Positions 38,560 to 48,004 of a DNA stretch of 61,957 bases are shown in pieces. A model generated the notes under the pieces. That model did not search any database. It was not told the origin of the DNA and was given only the letters and a program-made list of their open reading frames with translations. Each line of letters opens with the position of its first letter. Position 1 is the stretch's first letter. Position numbers and translations under genes: made by a program. Source of the stretch: Planctomycetales bacterium (GTDB lineage Bacteria; Planctomycetota; Planctomycetia; Pirellulales; S012-138); the NCBI GenBank assembly GCA_015488215.1, contig WFOE01000107.1:1-61957 (forward strand), in the 5' to 3' direction.

Positions 38560-41500
38560 ATGCGCACCTTGTGGCGGATGTTCAAATGGCTTCTGGCCCT
38601 GGGGCTTACCGCCCTGGTGGTGGGGCTGGTGCTCTGGCACACGATGGCCGACCAGAAGCTCCGCGCCTGGGTCCAACAGCGGCTGCAACGGGCCTACCCG
38701 GAGCTGGCGGTCCAGATCGGCTCGGTCCGGTTGGAACGCCGGCGGCTGGTCATCTCGGAACTGAAGCTGTCGCTGCCGCAGCAGCAAGAAGCGGCGCCGG
38801 TGCTGGCAATCGAGGAGTTGGAGCTACGGACCGACTTGACCTGGCAACAACTGCTGCGGGGCGACGTAACCGTGCAGGAGGTGGTGATTCGCGGTCCGCG
38901 GCTGCGAGCCGTCCGTCTGGCCGACGGAAGCTGGTCCATCCAGCGGCTGTGGCCCCTTCCCCGATTCTCCAAGAAACAACGCACGCTCCGAGGCCGCATC
39001 GAATCCGGACGGTTGGAGCTGGTGGACCCCAGTGCCCCGGGCACGGCACGGTTTCGGGTGCTTGATTTTCAAGGGGAGTTTGTGCGCCGGGTGCCCGAGC
39101 AGGGACCGCCGCAGTTTACGCTCACCGGCACGGCCCTGGCCGAGCATGTGCGACAGGTGCGGTTCGCCGTGGCCGTGGTCCCACAACAGAAAAGCTGGTC
39201 GCTTCAGGCCCGGGTGCAGCGGCTGGAAGTCACGCCGGAGCTGCTCGCCGCCCTGCCCCGGGAATTGCAACAGCAGTTGGGCCAGGTGCCGGTGATTCGT
39301 TTCCTGGCCGAAGCGCAGTTGCGGGCCGATTATCACCCGCGGCGGGCCGAACCGCTTCAGTTCCAACTGCAAGGGAGCTTTTCCCGCGGCATGCTCGATC
39401 ATCCCCGCCTGCCCTTCCCACTGCGAGAGATTGCCGGCCGTTTCGAGTGCACTCAGCGGCAACTCGTGCTGCGGCAGGTAGAGGCCCGAAGTCGCGACAC
39501 CCGCTTGAAGCTCGACGTGGTGCTGCACGGGCTCCAGCCCGGAGCCCCCGCGGAAGTTACTCTGCAAGCGGAAAACCTGCCGGTGGACCGGCAATTGCTC
39601 CAGGGAGCCCCCGGCCCCCTGGCGGGACTGTGGCCGCGTTTCCGCCCTCAGGGGCCGGTCAATCTCCAGGCCACGCTCAGCTACCGCCAGGGGCAATGGC
39701 GGGCCGAACAGGCCGACGTGCAGTGCCTAGGCCTGCGGTTCGTCTATCATCGGCTGCCGTATCCGGTGGCACAGGCCACCGGCACGATACGCCTCCGCGG
39801 TCGGCGTCTGGAACTGGACCTGCAAGGGCTGGCCGGGGGCGAGCCGGTGCGGATTGTCTCCCAGGTGGAAAACCCCGGACCGGAGTTCGTCGGCTGGGTG
39901 CGGGTGCAAGGGAACCGCATTCCTGTGGACCCGCAGTTGATTGCCGCCTTGCCATCCCGGAGCCGTGAAGTGCTGCAGCGGCTTCGCCCGCGGGGGACTA
40001 TCTCTTTCCAGAGCCGGTTCTACCGGGAGCGAGCCGGAGGTCCCCTGAACCGCCAGACCACCGTAAGCCTGAACCAGTGCTCGATTCGCTTCGATAAGTT
40101 CCCTTACCGCGTGGAGAACATCCGCGGCACGCTCAAACAGCAGGGGCGAAACTGGACCTTTCACAACTTGCAAGGTTCGCACGGACGTTGCCGAATCAGC
40201 GGTCGGGGACAGTTGCAAGTGGCCGATGACCACTCCGCGGTGTTCGAGCTGGAACTGACCGCACTGGCCCTGCCGCTGGATGAGGAGCTGCGCGCGGCCC
40301 TGCCGCCGAAAGTGCAACGGCTGTGGACGCAGCTCCGGCCGCACGGGCTGGTGGACGCCACGGCCCAACTGCGGTTCCACACTCCCGCCAAAAAGCTCGA
40401 TTTGACCGTGGAGCTGGAACCGGTCGGGCGGACTGTTTCCATCGAACCGGTGCCGTTTCCCTACCGGCTGGAATCGCTGGAAGGAAAGCTCGTCTACCGG
40501 AACGGGCATGCCCAATGGCAGGAGCTTCGGGCCGTGCATGGACCGGCGCGCATCCAGACCCAAGGCACGGCCGAAGCACTGCCCGGCGACGGCTGGCGGT
40601 TGCAGTTTTCGCGGTTTGTGGCCGAGCAGGTGACGGTGGATCGCCACCTGCGCGAAGCGCTTCCGCCGGTGCTTCGCCAACTGGCGCTAAAGCTCCGGCC
40701 CAACCGGCCGTTTATCGTCCGGGGCACCTGGTCGCTGGAACACCAGCCCCAGCGGACCGCCCCCTGGAAAAGCACCTGGGACGTGGAGCTGTTCTTGCAG
40801 CAGATGAACCTGCACCTGGGCGTGCTGGTGGAGAACATCCACGGTTCGGTGCGGCTGCAAGGCACCTGGGACGGCACCCGGTTGCACAGCCGCGGCCGGC
40901 TCGACTTGCAAAACGCCGTGTACCAGGGGTGGCAGTTCACCCAGGTGCGCGGCCCGCTGGAGCTGTTCAACGACCGCGTGTTGCTGGGGGCTCCTACGGC
41001 CGCCACCATTCAGCCAGGCAAGCTGCCGCACGTGACAGCCCAGTTCTACGGTGGCACGCTTTGGGGGGACGGCTGGGCCACCTGGGGAGCCGAGCCCCGC
41101 TTCGCTTTGCGCGTGCGAGGTCAGAACGTGCTGCTGGAGCGCCTGGCCCGGGAAGCCTTCCAGGGCAGGCAGCATCTTTCGGGCAAGTGTCACGGGGAGC
41201 TGGAATTGCGGGGCACGGACCGCGGGCTGCCTTCGCTAGTAGGCCGGGGATACATCCAACTGCGCGAAGCCGACGTGTACCAGTTGCCGCTGCTGGTGGC
41301 CATGCTCAAGGTGCTGCAATTGCAACTGCCCAGCACCACGGCGTTCACCACCAGCGACATCCGCTTCCGTCTGCAGGGAAGCCATATTTATCTCGACCGG
41401 ATCGACTTTGCCGGCGATGCCATTTCGCTGGTGGGAGCCGGCGAGATGAACCTGGACAAACAGGTGCGGCTGGTGTTCCGGGCCGAAGTGGGGCGGAGCG

Positions 41501-41739
41501 ATCGCCGCATTCCGCTGGTGGGCGAGCTTATCGGAGCCACCTCGCAACAGATTCTGCGGCTGTACGTGGACGGCCCGTTGGACAATCCCCGCATCCGCTC
41601 CGAGCCGTTCCCGCTGGTGGGCGACACGCTGGAACAGATTCAAGCCGGGCTGGAGCGATTGCCGGGCATGCAGCCGGTCTCACCGGCTCCGCGGGTTCCG
41701 CTTCAGCAAGGAAGCCCGTTTCCTCGCATTCGCTACTGA
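38560..41739 (+). CDS. Large AsmA-like membrane-anchored protein
   Basis: This 1059-residue protein has one N-terminal membrane helix (residues 7-30, WLLALGLTALVVGLVLW) and then over 1000 residues of beta-strand-rich sequence. The opening LQRAYPELAVQIGSVRLERRRLVISELKLSLP and the C-terminal part (YIQLREADVYQLPLLVAMLKVLQLQL, GAGEMNLDKQVRLVFRAEVG, YVDGPLDNPRIR) match AsmA-like and DUF3971-type proteins. Those form long periplasmic lipid-conducting or assembly scaffolds in Gram-negative envelopes. I chose the ATG at 38560, after AGGA. There are no obvious partner genes. Function by fold is an inference. Confidence 0.82.
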   Translation: MRTLWRMFKWLLALGLTALVVGLVLWHTMADQKLRAWVQQRLQRAYPELAVQIGSVRLERRRLVISELKLSLPQQQEAAPVLAIEELELRTDLTWQQLLRGDVTVQEVVIRGPRLRAVRLADGSWSIQRLWPLPRFSKKQRTLRGRIESGRLELVDPSAPGTARFRVLDFQGEFVRRVPEQGPPQFTLTGTALAEHVRQVRFAVAVVPQQKSWSLQARVQRLEVTPELLAALPRELQQQLGQVPVIRFLAEAQLRADYHPRRAEPLQFQLQGSFSRGMLDHPRLPFPLREIAGRFECTQRQLVLRQVEARSRDTRLKLDVVLHGLQPGAPAEVTLQAENLPVDRQLLQGAPGPLAGLWPRFRPQGPVNLQATLSYRQGQWRAEQADVQCLGLRFVYHRLPYPVAQATGTIRLRGRRLELDLQGLAGGEPVRIVSQVENPGPEFVGWVRVQGNRIPVDPQLIAALPSRSREVLQRLRPRGTISFQSRFYRERAGGPLNRQTTVSLNQCSIRFDKFPYRVENIRGTLKQQGRNWTFHNLQGSHGRCRISGRGQLQVADDHSAVFELELTALALPLDEELRAALPPKVQRLWTQLRPHGLVDATAQLRFHTPAKKLDLTVELEPVGRTVSIEPVPFPYRLESLEGKLVYRNGHAQWQELRAVHGPARIQTQGTAEALPGDGWRLQFSRFVAEQVTVDRHLREALPPVLRQLALKLRPNRPFIVRGTWSLEHQPQRTAPWKSTWDVELFLQQMNLHLGVLVENIHGSVRLQGTWDGTRLHSRGRLDLQNAVYQGWQFTQVRGPLELFNDRVLLGAPTAATIQPGKLPHVTAQFYGGTLWGDGWATWGAEPRFALRVRGQNVLLERLAREAFQGRQHLSGKCHGELELRGTDRGLPSLVGRGYIQLREADVYQLPLLVAMLKVLQLQLPSTTAFTTSDIRFRLQGSHIYLDRIDFAGDAISLVGAGEMNLDKQVRLVFRAEVGRSDRRIPLVGELIGATSQQILRLYVDGPLDNPRIRSEPFPLVGDTLEQIQAGLERLPGMQPVSPAPRVPLQQGSPFPRIRY

Positions 41740-41814
41740 ATCGGAGAGGTCGTCTGCGCTGCCGAAAGCACGGGGGGCCGTCGTGCGTTCCAGACCGCAG
41801 TGTTCCTGCGCCGA

Positions 41815-42423
41815 CTACCCGGCCGAAGGCTTCTTCCACCACGTGGGCAGCGACCAGCCGGGCAAGCGGATGCGGAACCAGGAGCGCTTTTCCTCTGCGG
41901 CTCCGGAGGCCCGCACCCAGCTTGGACGACTGCCTCGGAGCACGGGTGCCTGGGGCCGCGCGGCCACCTGCGAAAGCAGCGGCAGCCGGGCAGGGGTTCG
42001 GGCCGTGCCGTCGGCTTGGGCAGGCGGGGGCGGGACCGGCGCTTGCGGCTGGGACTCCTCGACCTGCTCTGGGACGGGCTCTTCCACCTGCTCGGGAATC
42101 GGCGCAAGCGGCACTTCCTGACAGCAGCCTGCATGGCACCGATGCAACTTGGGCAGCCAGCCCAACGTAATGCCGCAGTGAACCTTCTGCCAGAAGCGGC
42201 GCCAGTGAGCGTAATGGGCGGCCCGCTCCGCACAATAGCCGGCCCACAGCCCCGGACTGCGGCACGGATCGCACGCGCAAGCTCCGGGCGTGGCAAACCA
42301 GGGGTCGTGTGCCGCGGGAGCAAAACCGGGCTCGGCCAGGGGCAGTTCCGCGGCCGAGCCACCGCCGGCTGGTGCGGCGGCCCACAACACTCCGGCCAAC
42401 ATTCCGACGATTGCCGCTTTCAT
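41815..42423 (-). CDS. Cys-rich secreted protein of unknown function
   Basis: I do not recognise a family for this 202-residue protein. It has a signal peptide (MKAAIVGMLAGVLWAAAPAGG) and a Cys/Trp/His-rich core at about 45-100 (ACACDPCRS, YCAERAAHYAHWRRFWQKVHC, HRCHAGCC). It ends in a Pro/Glu-rich linker (PIPEQVEEPVPEQVEESQPQ) and a basic C-terminus. The spaced cysteines suggest disulphides or metal or heme binding, but no CxxCH is present. The ATG at 42423 follows AGGAG. It converges with the AsmA-like gene. Confidence 0.65.
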   Translation of the reverse strand: MKAAIVGMLAGVLWAAAPAGGGSAAELPLAEPGFAPAAHDPWFATPGACACDPCRSPGLWAGYCAERAAHYAHWRRFWQKVHCGITLGWLPKLHRCHAGCCQEVPLAPIPEQVEEPVPEQVEESQPQAPVPPPPAQADGTARTPARLPLLSQVAARPQAPVLRGSRPSWVRASGAAEEKRSWFRIRLPGWSLPTWWKKPSAG

Positions 42424-42689
42424 CGTGGGGCTCCTGTACCACTGGCAAGGGGGAAAGCTCAGCACCGCTCCGGCTCGACGGCGGGAGCAAGCTCCGCTGG
42501 GGGAGATTTTGCCCACTCTGGCTAATCAACCATGCCCGCGCTGTTGCCAAAGGCAAACACAATTTGTCGATTTTCGGCAACAGGGTGCGTTTCGCCCGGG
42601 GGAAGAATCCCTACAATCGGCACCACAGTCCTTCGGTTGCTTGTTTGAGACGGTAAAGAACCCTCCTAAGTGGCTACTGAGCAGAAGCG

Positions 42690-42985
42690 GATGGCGTGGT
42701 CCCCGGCGAGCCGCCAGCTTTGCGAGCCGCCAGCTTTAGCTGGCGGAGGGCGGCACGGTGGTCGTCGACTGGGTGCTTCCGCACCGAAGGGCGTGGGGGC
42801 TTGGAGGCTTGGGGGCTTGAGGCGGAGCTTCCGCTCCGATGGGAGAATAAGCGCCAATTCCTGCAACCGGCGAGCCGGGGACTTTAGTTCCCGGAGGCAA
42901 ACAACGCGCAAGCGTTTTTCTCCGGACCTCCCCGGACTGAAGTCCGGGGCTCGCCATGAAGTCCGGGGCTCGCCGAAGCGCCGGC
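42690..42985. repeat. Mosaic repeat island, copy D, with an inverted hairpin pair
   Basis: In order, this island has GGCGAGCC (42705-42712) with a partial copy of the next unit, hairpin GCCAGC-TTTA-GCTGGC (42729-42744), GGTGC-TTCC-GCACC (42772-42785), GGCTTGGGG-like units (about 42795-42820), and GGAGC-TTCC-GCTCC (42824-42837). A symmetrical module follows: GGCGAGCC (42869-42876), hairpin CCGGGGAC-TTTA-GTTCCCGG (42875-42894), spacer, then hairpin CCCCGGAC-TGAA-GTCCGGGG (42930-42949) and GGCTCGCC (42948-42955). The stretch 42424-42689 before it holds only the upstream region of the minus-strand secreted protein. Confidence 0.85.
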
Positions 42986-43032
42986 AGAGCCGTGTGCTGA
43001 TTTGCTCAAAAACTATTGCTCAGGTACTTGGC

Positions 43033-43962
43033 ATGACCTCTTGGGAACCGTTTGCCTGGCTGGCCGTGGCGTTCCTGGCGGCTGCCTGCGGCCTGACGCT
43101 TGCCGCCCGGGGCAAGCTCCGGGACACCACGTTGCTTTGGCCGTGGGTCTGGGCCGTACCGGTTCCGGCCGTTTGGGCCGGGGTGGTGTTGTGGGCCGTA
43201 ACGAACCGCCCTCCGGCCGAAGCCGTCTTGCCCTGGCGCTACGCCGCCGGGGTGTTTTCCCTGGCTCCGGCCATCAGTCTGCTGGGCGTGCGCCGCCCGC
43301 ATCATCGCGCCTGGCAGTGGGTCGTTCTGTCGCTGGTAGGCGTGTTGTTTCTCCCGCTGGGGCACTGGGCCTTGGGAGGCGGCTTTTCAGGGCTGCGGCT
43401 GCACTGGCTCTGGCAGAGTTTTTTGCTGGTGTTGCTGACTCTGGGATGGCTTCACTACGGATGGACGCCCCATGCTCCGGCGGCCCTGCTAGTCGTGGTG
43501 GCGCAAGGGCTGTGGCTGTTTCCGGTGTTGGGTCCGCGGTCCTGGCACGCCGCTGGGTGGTTGGACCACCTGGGCGGGATGGCTCTGGCTTCGCTATTGC
43601 TAGGTGCGGCCGTGGCGTGGAGCTGGCTGCGAACCGGGCGAAGTGCGGGCAGGTCCTGCTCCTCGTCCGGCGTCCCTGGCCTTCTTGGCGGCGTTGAACG
43701 GTTGCTTTGTGATTTTCGCTTGTGGTTTGGCGATTTCTGGTTCCAGCGGTTACGCTGGCAGGTGATGTTGGCCGCTCAACGCGCCGGCTGGCCCGTGACG
43801 ATTACTCCCACGGGCCGTTTGATTGTGGAACGCACGGCGGCCGAGTCGGGGGGATGGGAGCAAGCTTTGCAAACCGGCGTCGAACAGTTCCTCAGGCGGT
43901 TCGTCGGCCGAGAGTGGATCCAGCGACGCGTTTCCCCGCACGAGAACCAGGCGCCCCGATGA
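43033..43962 (+). CDS. Polytopic membrane protein coupled to a PP2C phosphatase gene
   Basis: This 309-residue protein has six or seven hydrophobic segments in its first 215 residues, a short polar stretch (SCSSSGVPG), and a soluble C-terminal domain of about 90 residues (RWQVMLAAQRAGWPVTITPTGRLIVERTAAESGGWEQALQTGVEQFLRRF). I do not recognise a family. The ATG at 43033 is preceded by a short AGGT. The stop overlaps the next start (ATGA at 43959), so it is translationally coupled to the GAF/PP2C phosphatase, which suggests a shared signalling role (inference). Confidence 0.7.
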   Translation: MTSWEPFAWLAVAFLAAACGLTLAARGKLRDTTLLWPWVWAVPVPAVWAGVVLWAVTNRPPAEAVLPWRYAAGVFSLAPAISLLGVRRPHHRAWQWVVLSLVGVLFLPLGHWALGGGFSGLRLHWLWQSFLLVLLTLGWLHYGWTPHAPAALLVVVAQGLWLFPVLGPRSWHAAGWLDHLGGMALASLLLGAAVAWSWLRTGRSAGRSCSSSGVPGLLGGVERLLCDFRLWFGDFWFQRLRWQVMLAAQRAGWPVTITPTGRLIVERTAAESGGWEQALQTGVEQFLRRFVGREWIQRRVSPHENQAPR

Positions 43963-45269
43963 CCCAACCCCAACTGCTTGTCCCCGGCGATCTGGAGCTG
44001 CTGCACCGCCAGCGCCAGGCCCTGCAACGCTTGTTGGAACTGACCGGCACGCTGGCCCACCAGGTCCACCTGGACCAGACGCTGGAGAGCATCACGCAAC
44101 TGGCCTGCCAGGCGCTGGATTGCGAACGGGCCACGCTCTACCAGTACGATCCGGACCGGCAGGAGCTGGTCAGCCGGGCCGCCACGGAGCTGGAAATCCC
44201 GGAAATCCGCCACCGCCTGGGCGAAGGCATCTCCGGCTACGTGGCCCAGACCCGCCAGGTACTGCACGTGCCCGATGTGCATCGCGACCCTCGCTGGAGC
44301 GACCAGGTAGACCGCCGCACCGGGTTTCAGACCCGGTGTGTGCTAGCCGCCCCGATTGTCTCGCCCCGGGGCCAGTTGCTGGGCGTGTTGCAGGTGTTGA
44401 ACAAGCGAGGCTGCTCCTTCGAGCCGTTCGATGAGCAGTTGATTACCGCCTTCTGCCAGCACGCGGCCACGGCGTTAGAGCGGGCCCAGATGATCCAGGA
44501 AATGCGGCGTCAGGAAGCCGTGCAAGCCTCGCTGGAAGTGGCTCGCACGGTGCAGCGCTCGTTCATGCCCAAGCAACTCCCCCGCCTGCCCGGTTACGAG
44601 CTGGTCTATTGGTGGTATCCCCACCAGCACGTGGGCGGTGATTATCTGGACATCATCCCCTTGTCGGAAGAAAAAACGCTGCTGGTCATGGCCGACGTAA
44701 GCGGGCATGGGCTGGGACCGGCCCTGTTGATGGCTTCGGTTCGGGCGGCGCTTCGGGCTCTGGTAACCCAACACCACCGGCCGGACGAGCTGCTTATGCT
44801 ACTGAACCGCTCGCTGGCGGCCGACTTGCAAGATGGTCGTTTCGTCACCATGGTATTGGCCGTGTTGGACGTGCGAACCAACCAGGTGGAGTTTGCCAAC
44901 GCCGGGCACGGACCGGCGCTGCACTACCGGGCTGCCGAAGACCGTTTCGACGTGCTCGAAGCGACCGGATTGCCCCTGGGTGTGATGGAGGACGTCCCCT
45001 ACGAGACAGGTCCCCCGTGCCACATGGCCCCCGGCGACTTGCTGCTGCTTTGTACCGACGGGATCGTCGAAGCCCAAAACACCCAGGGCAAGGAGTTCAA
45101 ACTCGCCGGGCTCAAGCAGCTCATTCGCCAGACGGCTCCCCAGGGCGTCCGGGCCGTGGTGGACCAGATTGCAGAGCGGATGCGGGACTACTTCGTGGAC
45201 GAACAGCCGCAGGACGACCTGACCGTGCTGGCCCTCGGCCGTCTGGCGGATGCGGCTGGTGGGCCGTAG
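43959..45269 (+). CDS. GAF domain plus SpoIIE/PP2C-type serine phosphatase
   Basis: This 436-residue protein has a GAF sensor domain at about 35-175 (TLYQYDPDRQELVSRAA, GEGISGYVAQTRQVLHVPDV) and a SpoIIE/RsbU-type PP2C phosphatase domain at about 195-430. Metal-binding Asp residues are in VGGDYLDI and MADVSGHGLGPALLM, and a third acidic motif is in QPQDDLTVLAL. Family members dephosphorylate anti-sigma-factor antagonists in partner-switching pathways; no RsbV or RsbW homologue is in the window. Translation is coupled to the membrane protein gene before it. Confidence 0.92.
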   Translation: MTQPQLLVPGDLELLHRQRQALQRLLELTGTLAHQVHLDQTLESITQLACQALDCERATLYQYDPDRQELVSRAATELEIPEIRHRLGEGISGYVAQTRQVLHVPDVHRDPRWSDQVDRRTGFQTRCVLAAPIVSPRGQLLGVLQVLNKRGCSFEPFDEQLITAFCQHAATALERAQMIQEMRRQEAVQASLEVARTVQRSFMPKQLPRLPGYELVYWWYPHQHVGGDYLDIIPLSEEKTLLVMADVSGHGLGPALLMASVRAALRALVTQHHRPDELLMLLNRSLAADLQDGRFVTMVLAVLDVRTNQVEFANAGHGPALHYRAAEDRFDVLEATGLPLGVMEDVPYETGPPCHMAPGDLLLLCTDGIVEAQNTQGKEFKLAGLKQLIRQTAPQGVRAVVDQIAERMRDYFVDEQPQDDLTVLALGRLADAAGGP

Positions 45270-45309
45270 CAACCGGCCGGTCCGGCCCTCTGCTGAAGAA
45301 AGACTTGCC

Positions 45310-47043
45310 ATGAACCAATCCAACCGCGTTGACGAAGAACGCCAACTGTTGCTCCAGGCCCAGCAACGCGGCCCGTTGGCCACGCTTGCCGCCTGGGTGC
45401 GTCTTTCCGGCCCGGGGTGGCTGCAAAGCGCGATTACTCTGGGGGGCGGCTCGCTGGCCAGCAGTCTTTACCTGGGCGTGCTGGCCGGCGTGGGCCTGCT
45501 GTGGCTGCAACCGCTGGCGATGGCCTTGGGCATCGTCATGCTGGGGGCCATCGGCTACGTGACGCTCTCCACGGGACAGCGACCGTTCCGGGCCATCAAC
45601 CAATATGTAAACCCGGTGCTGGGCTGGAGCTGGGCCCTGGCCTCCCTGGCGGCCAGCATGGTCTGGTGCCTGCCGCAGTTTTCGCTGGCCACCGGCGTGT
45701 TGCAACAGAACCTGGCCCCAGGGCTGCTGGGACCCGAGGGCCCCCTGGGCGATACGGCCGCCAAGGGACTCATCGCCGCCGTAATCCTGGTGGTGACGGT
45801 GGCCATCACCTGGAGCTACGATTCGGGCCGCTGGGGCATCCGGCTCTACGAGCTGGTGCTCAAGCTGATGGTGGGCCTGATTGTGGTCTGCTTCGTGGGC
45901 GTGGTTTGGGTGCTCCGCAGCCAGTTGGACTGGGGAGAGATTGGGGCCGGGTTTATCCCCGACCTGCGCCGCATCTTCCAACCGGCCCCCGCCTTGCAGC
46001 CTTTGCTGGACCAGATTGCCGAACCGGGCCGAAGCTACTGGGTGCGGCAGATTGTCGCGGCCGGACGCGATACGCTGGTCAGCGCCGCAGCCACGGCCGT
46101 GGGAATCAACATGACGTTTCTGTTCCCTTACTCGCTCCTGCGCCGCGGCTGGACGCGAGAGTTCCGCGGCCTGGCCATCTTCGACCTGGCCACGGGGATG
46201 TTCATCCCCTTTGTGCTGGCCACCAGTTGCGTCATCATTGCCGCGGCCGCCCGATTCCACGGACAGCCGGTCCCAGGACTGGTGGCCGAAGACCGCACCG
46301 CGCCAGGCCGCAAGCCTTCCCCGGCCGAGCAGCGGGAGTATCGCTCGCTGCTGCTGGGCCGCTTGGCCCAGGACCTGCCCGAGGAAGAACTGGCCCGGTT
46401 GAAGCAAAACCCCGCTGCTCTGGAGCAGCGGCTGCGCCAGCTTCCGCTGGCTGAACGCCGCCTGGCCGCCACGCTGGTGAAACGGGACGCCTACGCCCTG
46501 GCCCAATCGCTGGCCGAGCTGGTCGGGCGGCAGGGGGCGCACTGGATTTTCGGGCTGGGGGTGCTGGGGATGACCCTCTCCACGATTACGCTGCTGATGC
46601 TCATCTCCGGGTTTGTCGTCTGCGAGATGTTCGATCTGCCCCAGGGCGGCTGGTCGCACCGGCTCGGCTCGCTGTTGGCGGGCGTGGGTGCGTTGGGGCC
46701 GTTTATCTGGGGCAAGGCGTCGTTTTACCTGGCAGTGCCGACTTCGGTGTTCGGTTTCATCTTGTTGCCGATTGCGTACCTGACGTTTTTCTTTCTGATG
46801 AACCAACCTCGGCTGCTGGGAGACGACATGCCCCGGGGATTCCGCCGCCTGGTGTGGAACCTGCTCATGGGCGTGGCCGCCACGGTAGCCACGGTGGCCA
46901 GCGTAACGATGGTCTGGGTCAAAGCGGGTCGGTGGGGGATTGCGGCCGTGGTGGGGCTGGTCCTGCTGGCCCTGGTGGTGCAGGTGGCCAGGCGAGGCCG
47001 CCCGATTCCGCCCCCTGCGGCCCAGGAAGAAACCTCCTCGTAG
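45310..47043 (+). CDS. Nramp-like divalent metal cation transporter
   Basis: This 577-residue protein has about eleven or twelve membrane helices and resembles Nramp/APC-fold transporters. The N-terminal GPGWLQSAITLGGGSLASSLYLG occupies the place of the conserved DPGN helix, but the metal-binding DPGN itself is not present in that form, so substrate is uncertain. A hydrophilic insert (about 325-395, EDRTAPGRKPSPAEQREY) interrupts the later helices. The ATG at 45310 has a weak AAGAAAG upstream. It follows the phosphatase gene by 40 bases on the same strand. Confidence 0.75.
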   Translation: MNQSNRVDEERQLLLQAQQRGPLATLAAWVRLSGPGWLQSAITLGGGSLASSLYLGVLAGVGLLWLQPLAMALGIVMLGAIGYVTLSTGQRPFRAINQYVNPVLGWSWALASLAASMVWCLPQFSLATGVLQQNLAPGLLGPEGPLGDTAAKGLIAAVILVVTVAITWSYDSGRWGIRLYELVLKLMVGLIVVCFVGVVWVLRSQLDWGEIGAGFIPDLRRIFQPAPALQPLLDQIAEPGRSYWVRQIVAAGRDTLVSAAATAVGINMTFLFPYSLLRRGWTREFRGLAIFDLATGMFIPFVLATSCVIIAAAARFHGQPVPGLVAEDRTAPGRKPSPAEQREYRSLLLGRLAQDLPEEELARLKQNPAALEQRLRQLPLAERRLAATLVKRDAYALAQSLAELVGRQGAHWIFGLGVLGMTLSTITLLMLISGFVVCEMFDLPQGGWSHRLGSLLAGVGALGPFIWGKASFYLAVPTSVFGFILLPIAYLTFFFLMNQPRLLGDDMPRGFRRLVWNLLMGVAATVATVASVTMVWVKAGRWGIAAVVGLVLLALVVQVARRGRPIPPPAAQEETSS

Positions 47044-47077
47044 CCGTTTCCCGTGCCTGGTCGTCGAAGGTGCTGCC

Positions 47078-47878
47078 ATGCAACTTGTTCCCGTGGCCGA
47101 TACGCAACTGGCCGTGCTCCAGCAAGGAGAAGGTCCCCCGGTGCTGCTGGTGCACGGGTTTCCGCTGGACCATTCCATGTGGAAGTACCAAATCGAACAT
47201 CTGGCTCGTACCCATCGGGTCATCGCCCCGGACTTGCGCGGGCTGGGGCAAAGTCCCGTGGCCGGATCGCCCGTGACGATGGAACGCTTTGCCGACGATT
47301 TGGCCTTGCTGCTTGAGGCCCTGGGGGTGCAGCAGCCCGTGCTTTACTTGGGGCTTTCTATGGGCGGCTATATCGCCTGGGAGATGCTGCGCCGCCACCG
47401 GCAGCGACTGCGCGGGCTGGTGCTTTGCGACACCAAAGCCCAGGCCGACACGCCCGAAGCAGCCCAGGCACGCCGCCAGATGGCCGAAACAATCCTCCGC
47501 CAAGGGATGCAGCCGCTAGAGCAAGCGATGCGGCAAAAGCTCTGGGCCCCCCACAGCACCACCCGGCGCGATGAGGACCTGGAACATGTGCAGCAGGTTA
47601 TCGCCCGGACCAATCCCCGAGGAGCCGCCGCGGCCCTGCTGGGCATGGCCCAACGAGCCGACGCCACGGAGTTGCTCCCCCGGATCGACTTGCCGGTGCT
47701 GGTCGTCTGCGGGGAGCAGGACGTGCTTTCCCCGCCGGAACAGATGGAAGCGATGGCCCGGGCCATTCCCGGTGCCCACTTTGCGCTGATTCCTCAGGCT
47801 GGCCACATGGCCCCGCTGGAAAACCCTGCAGAGGTCAACGCCCGGTTGGACCGCTTCGTGCAGTCGCTAGATAACTGA
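47078..47878 (+). CDS. Alpha/beta-fold hydrolase
   Basis: This 266-residue protein has the oxyanion segment LLVHGFPLDHSMW (about 23-35), the nucleophile elbow LGLSMGGYIA with S94, an acid residue in VVCGEQDVLSPPEQM and the catalytic His in PQAGHMAPLENP. It has no signal peptide. The family covers esterases, lactonases and haloperoxidase-like enzymes, and substrate cannot be assigned. The ATG at 47078 follows GAAGG, 34 bases after the transporter gene. Confidence 0.88.
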   Translation: MQLVPVADTQLAVLQQGEGPPVLLVHGFPLDHSMWKYQIEHLARTHRVIAPDLRGLGQSPVAGSPVTMERFADDLALLLEALGVQQPVLYLGLSMGGYIAWEMLRRHRQRLRGLVLCDTKAQADTPEAAQARRQMAETILRQGMQPLEQAMRQKLWAPHSTTRRDEDLEHVQQVIARTNPRGAAAALLGMAQRADATELLPRIDLPVLVVCGEQDVLSPPEQMEAMARAIPGAHFALIPQAGHMAPLENPAEVNARLDRFVQSLDN

Positions 47879-48004
47879 CCGCCGAAATACCACTGCCACA
47901 GAGACAATCCGGTTGGCATCCGGGGGCGGATGGAAAACAATGACTTGCCGGAACCCTTTACCGGCATCGCCGCCAGCCGGACGAACCCGTTTGAAGGAAC
48001 TCCG

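Noticed and set aside
42670-43032. In-frame N-terminal extension of the membrane protein at 43033
   Set aside because: The extension is repeat-island DNA containing hairpins, and a normal membrane-protein start exists at 43033.
45121-47223. 700-codon open frame on the minus strand opposite the Nramp-like gene
   Set aside because: Its composition (Gln/His/Gly/Arg-rich) is that of a shadow frame, and it spans three unrelated plus-strand genes.
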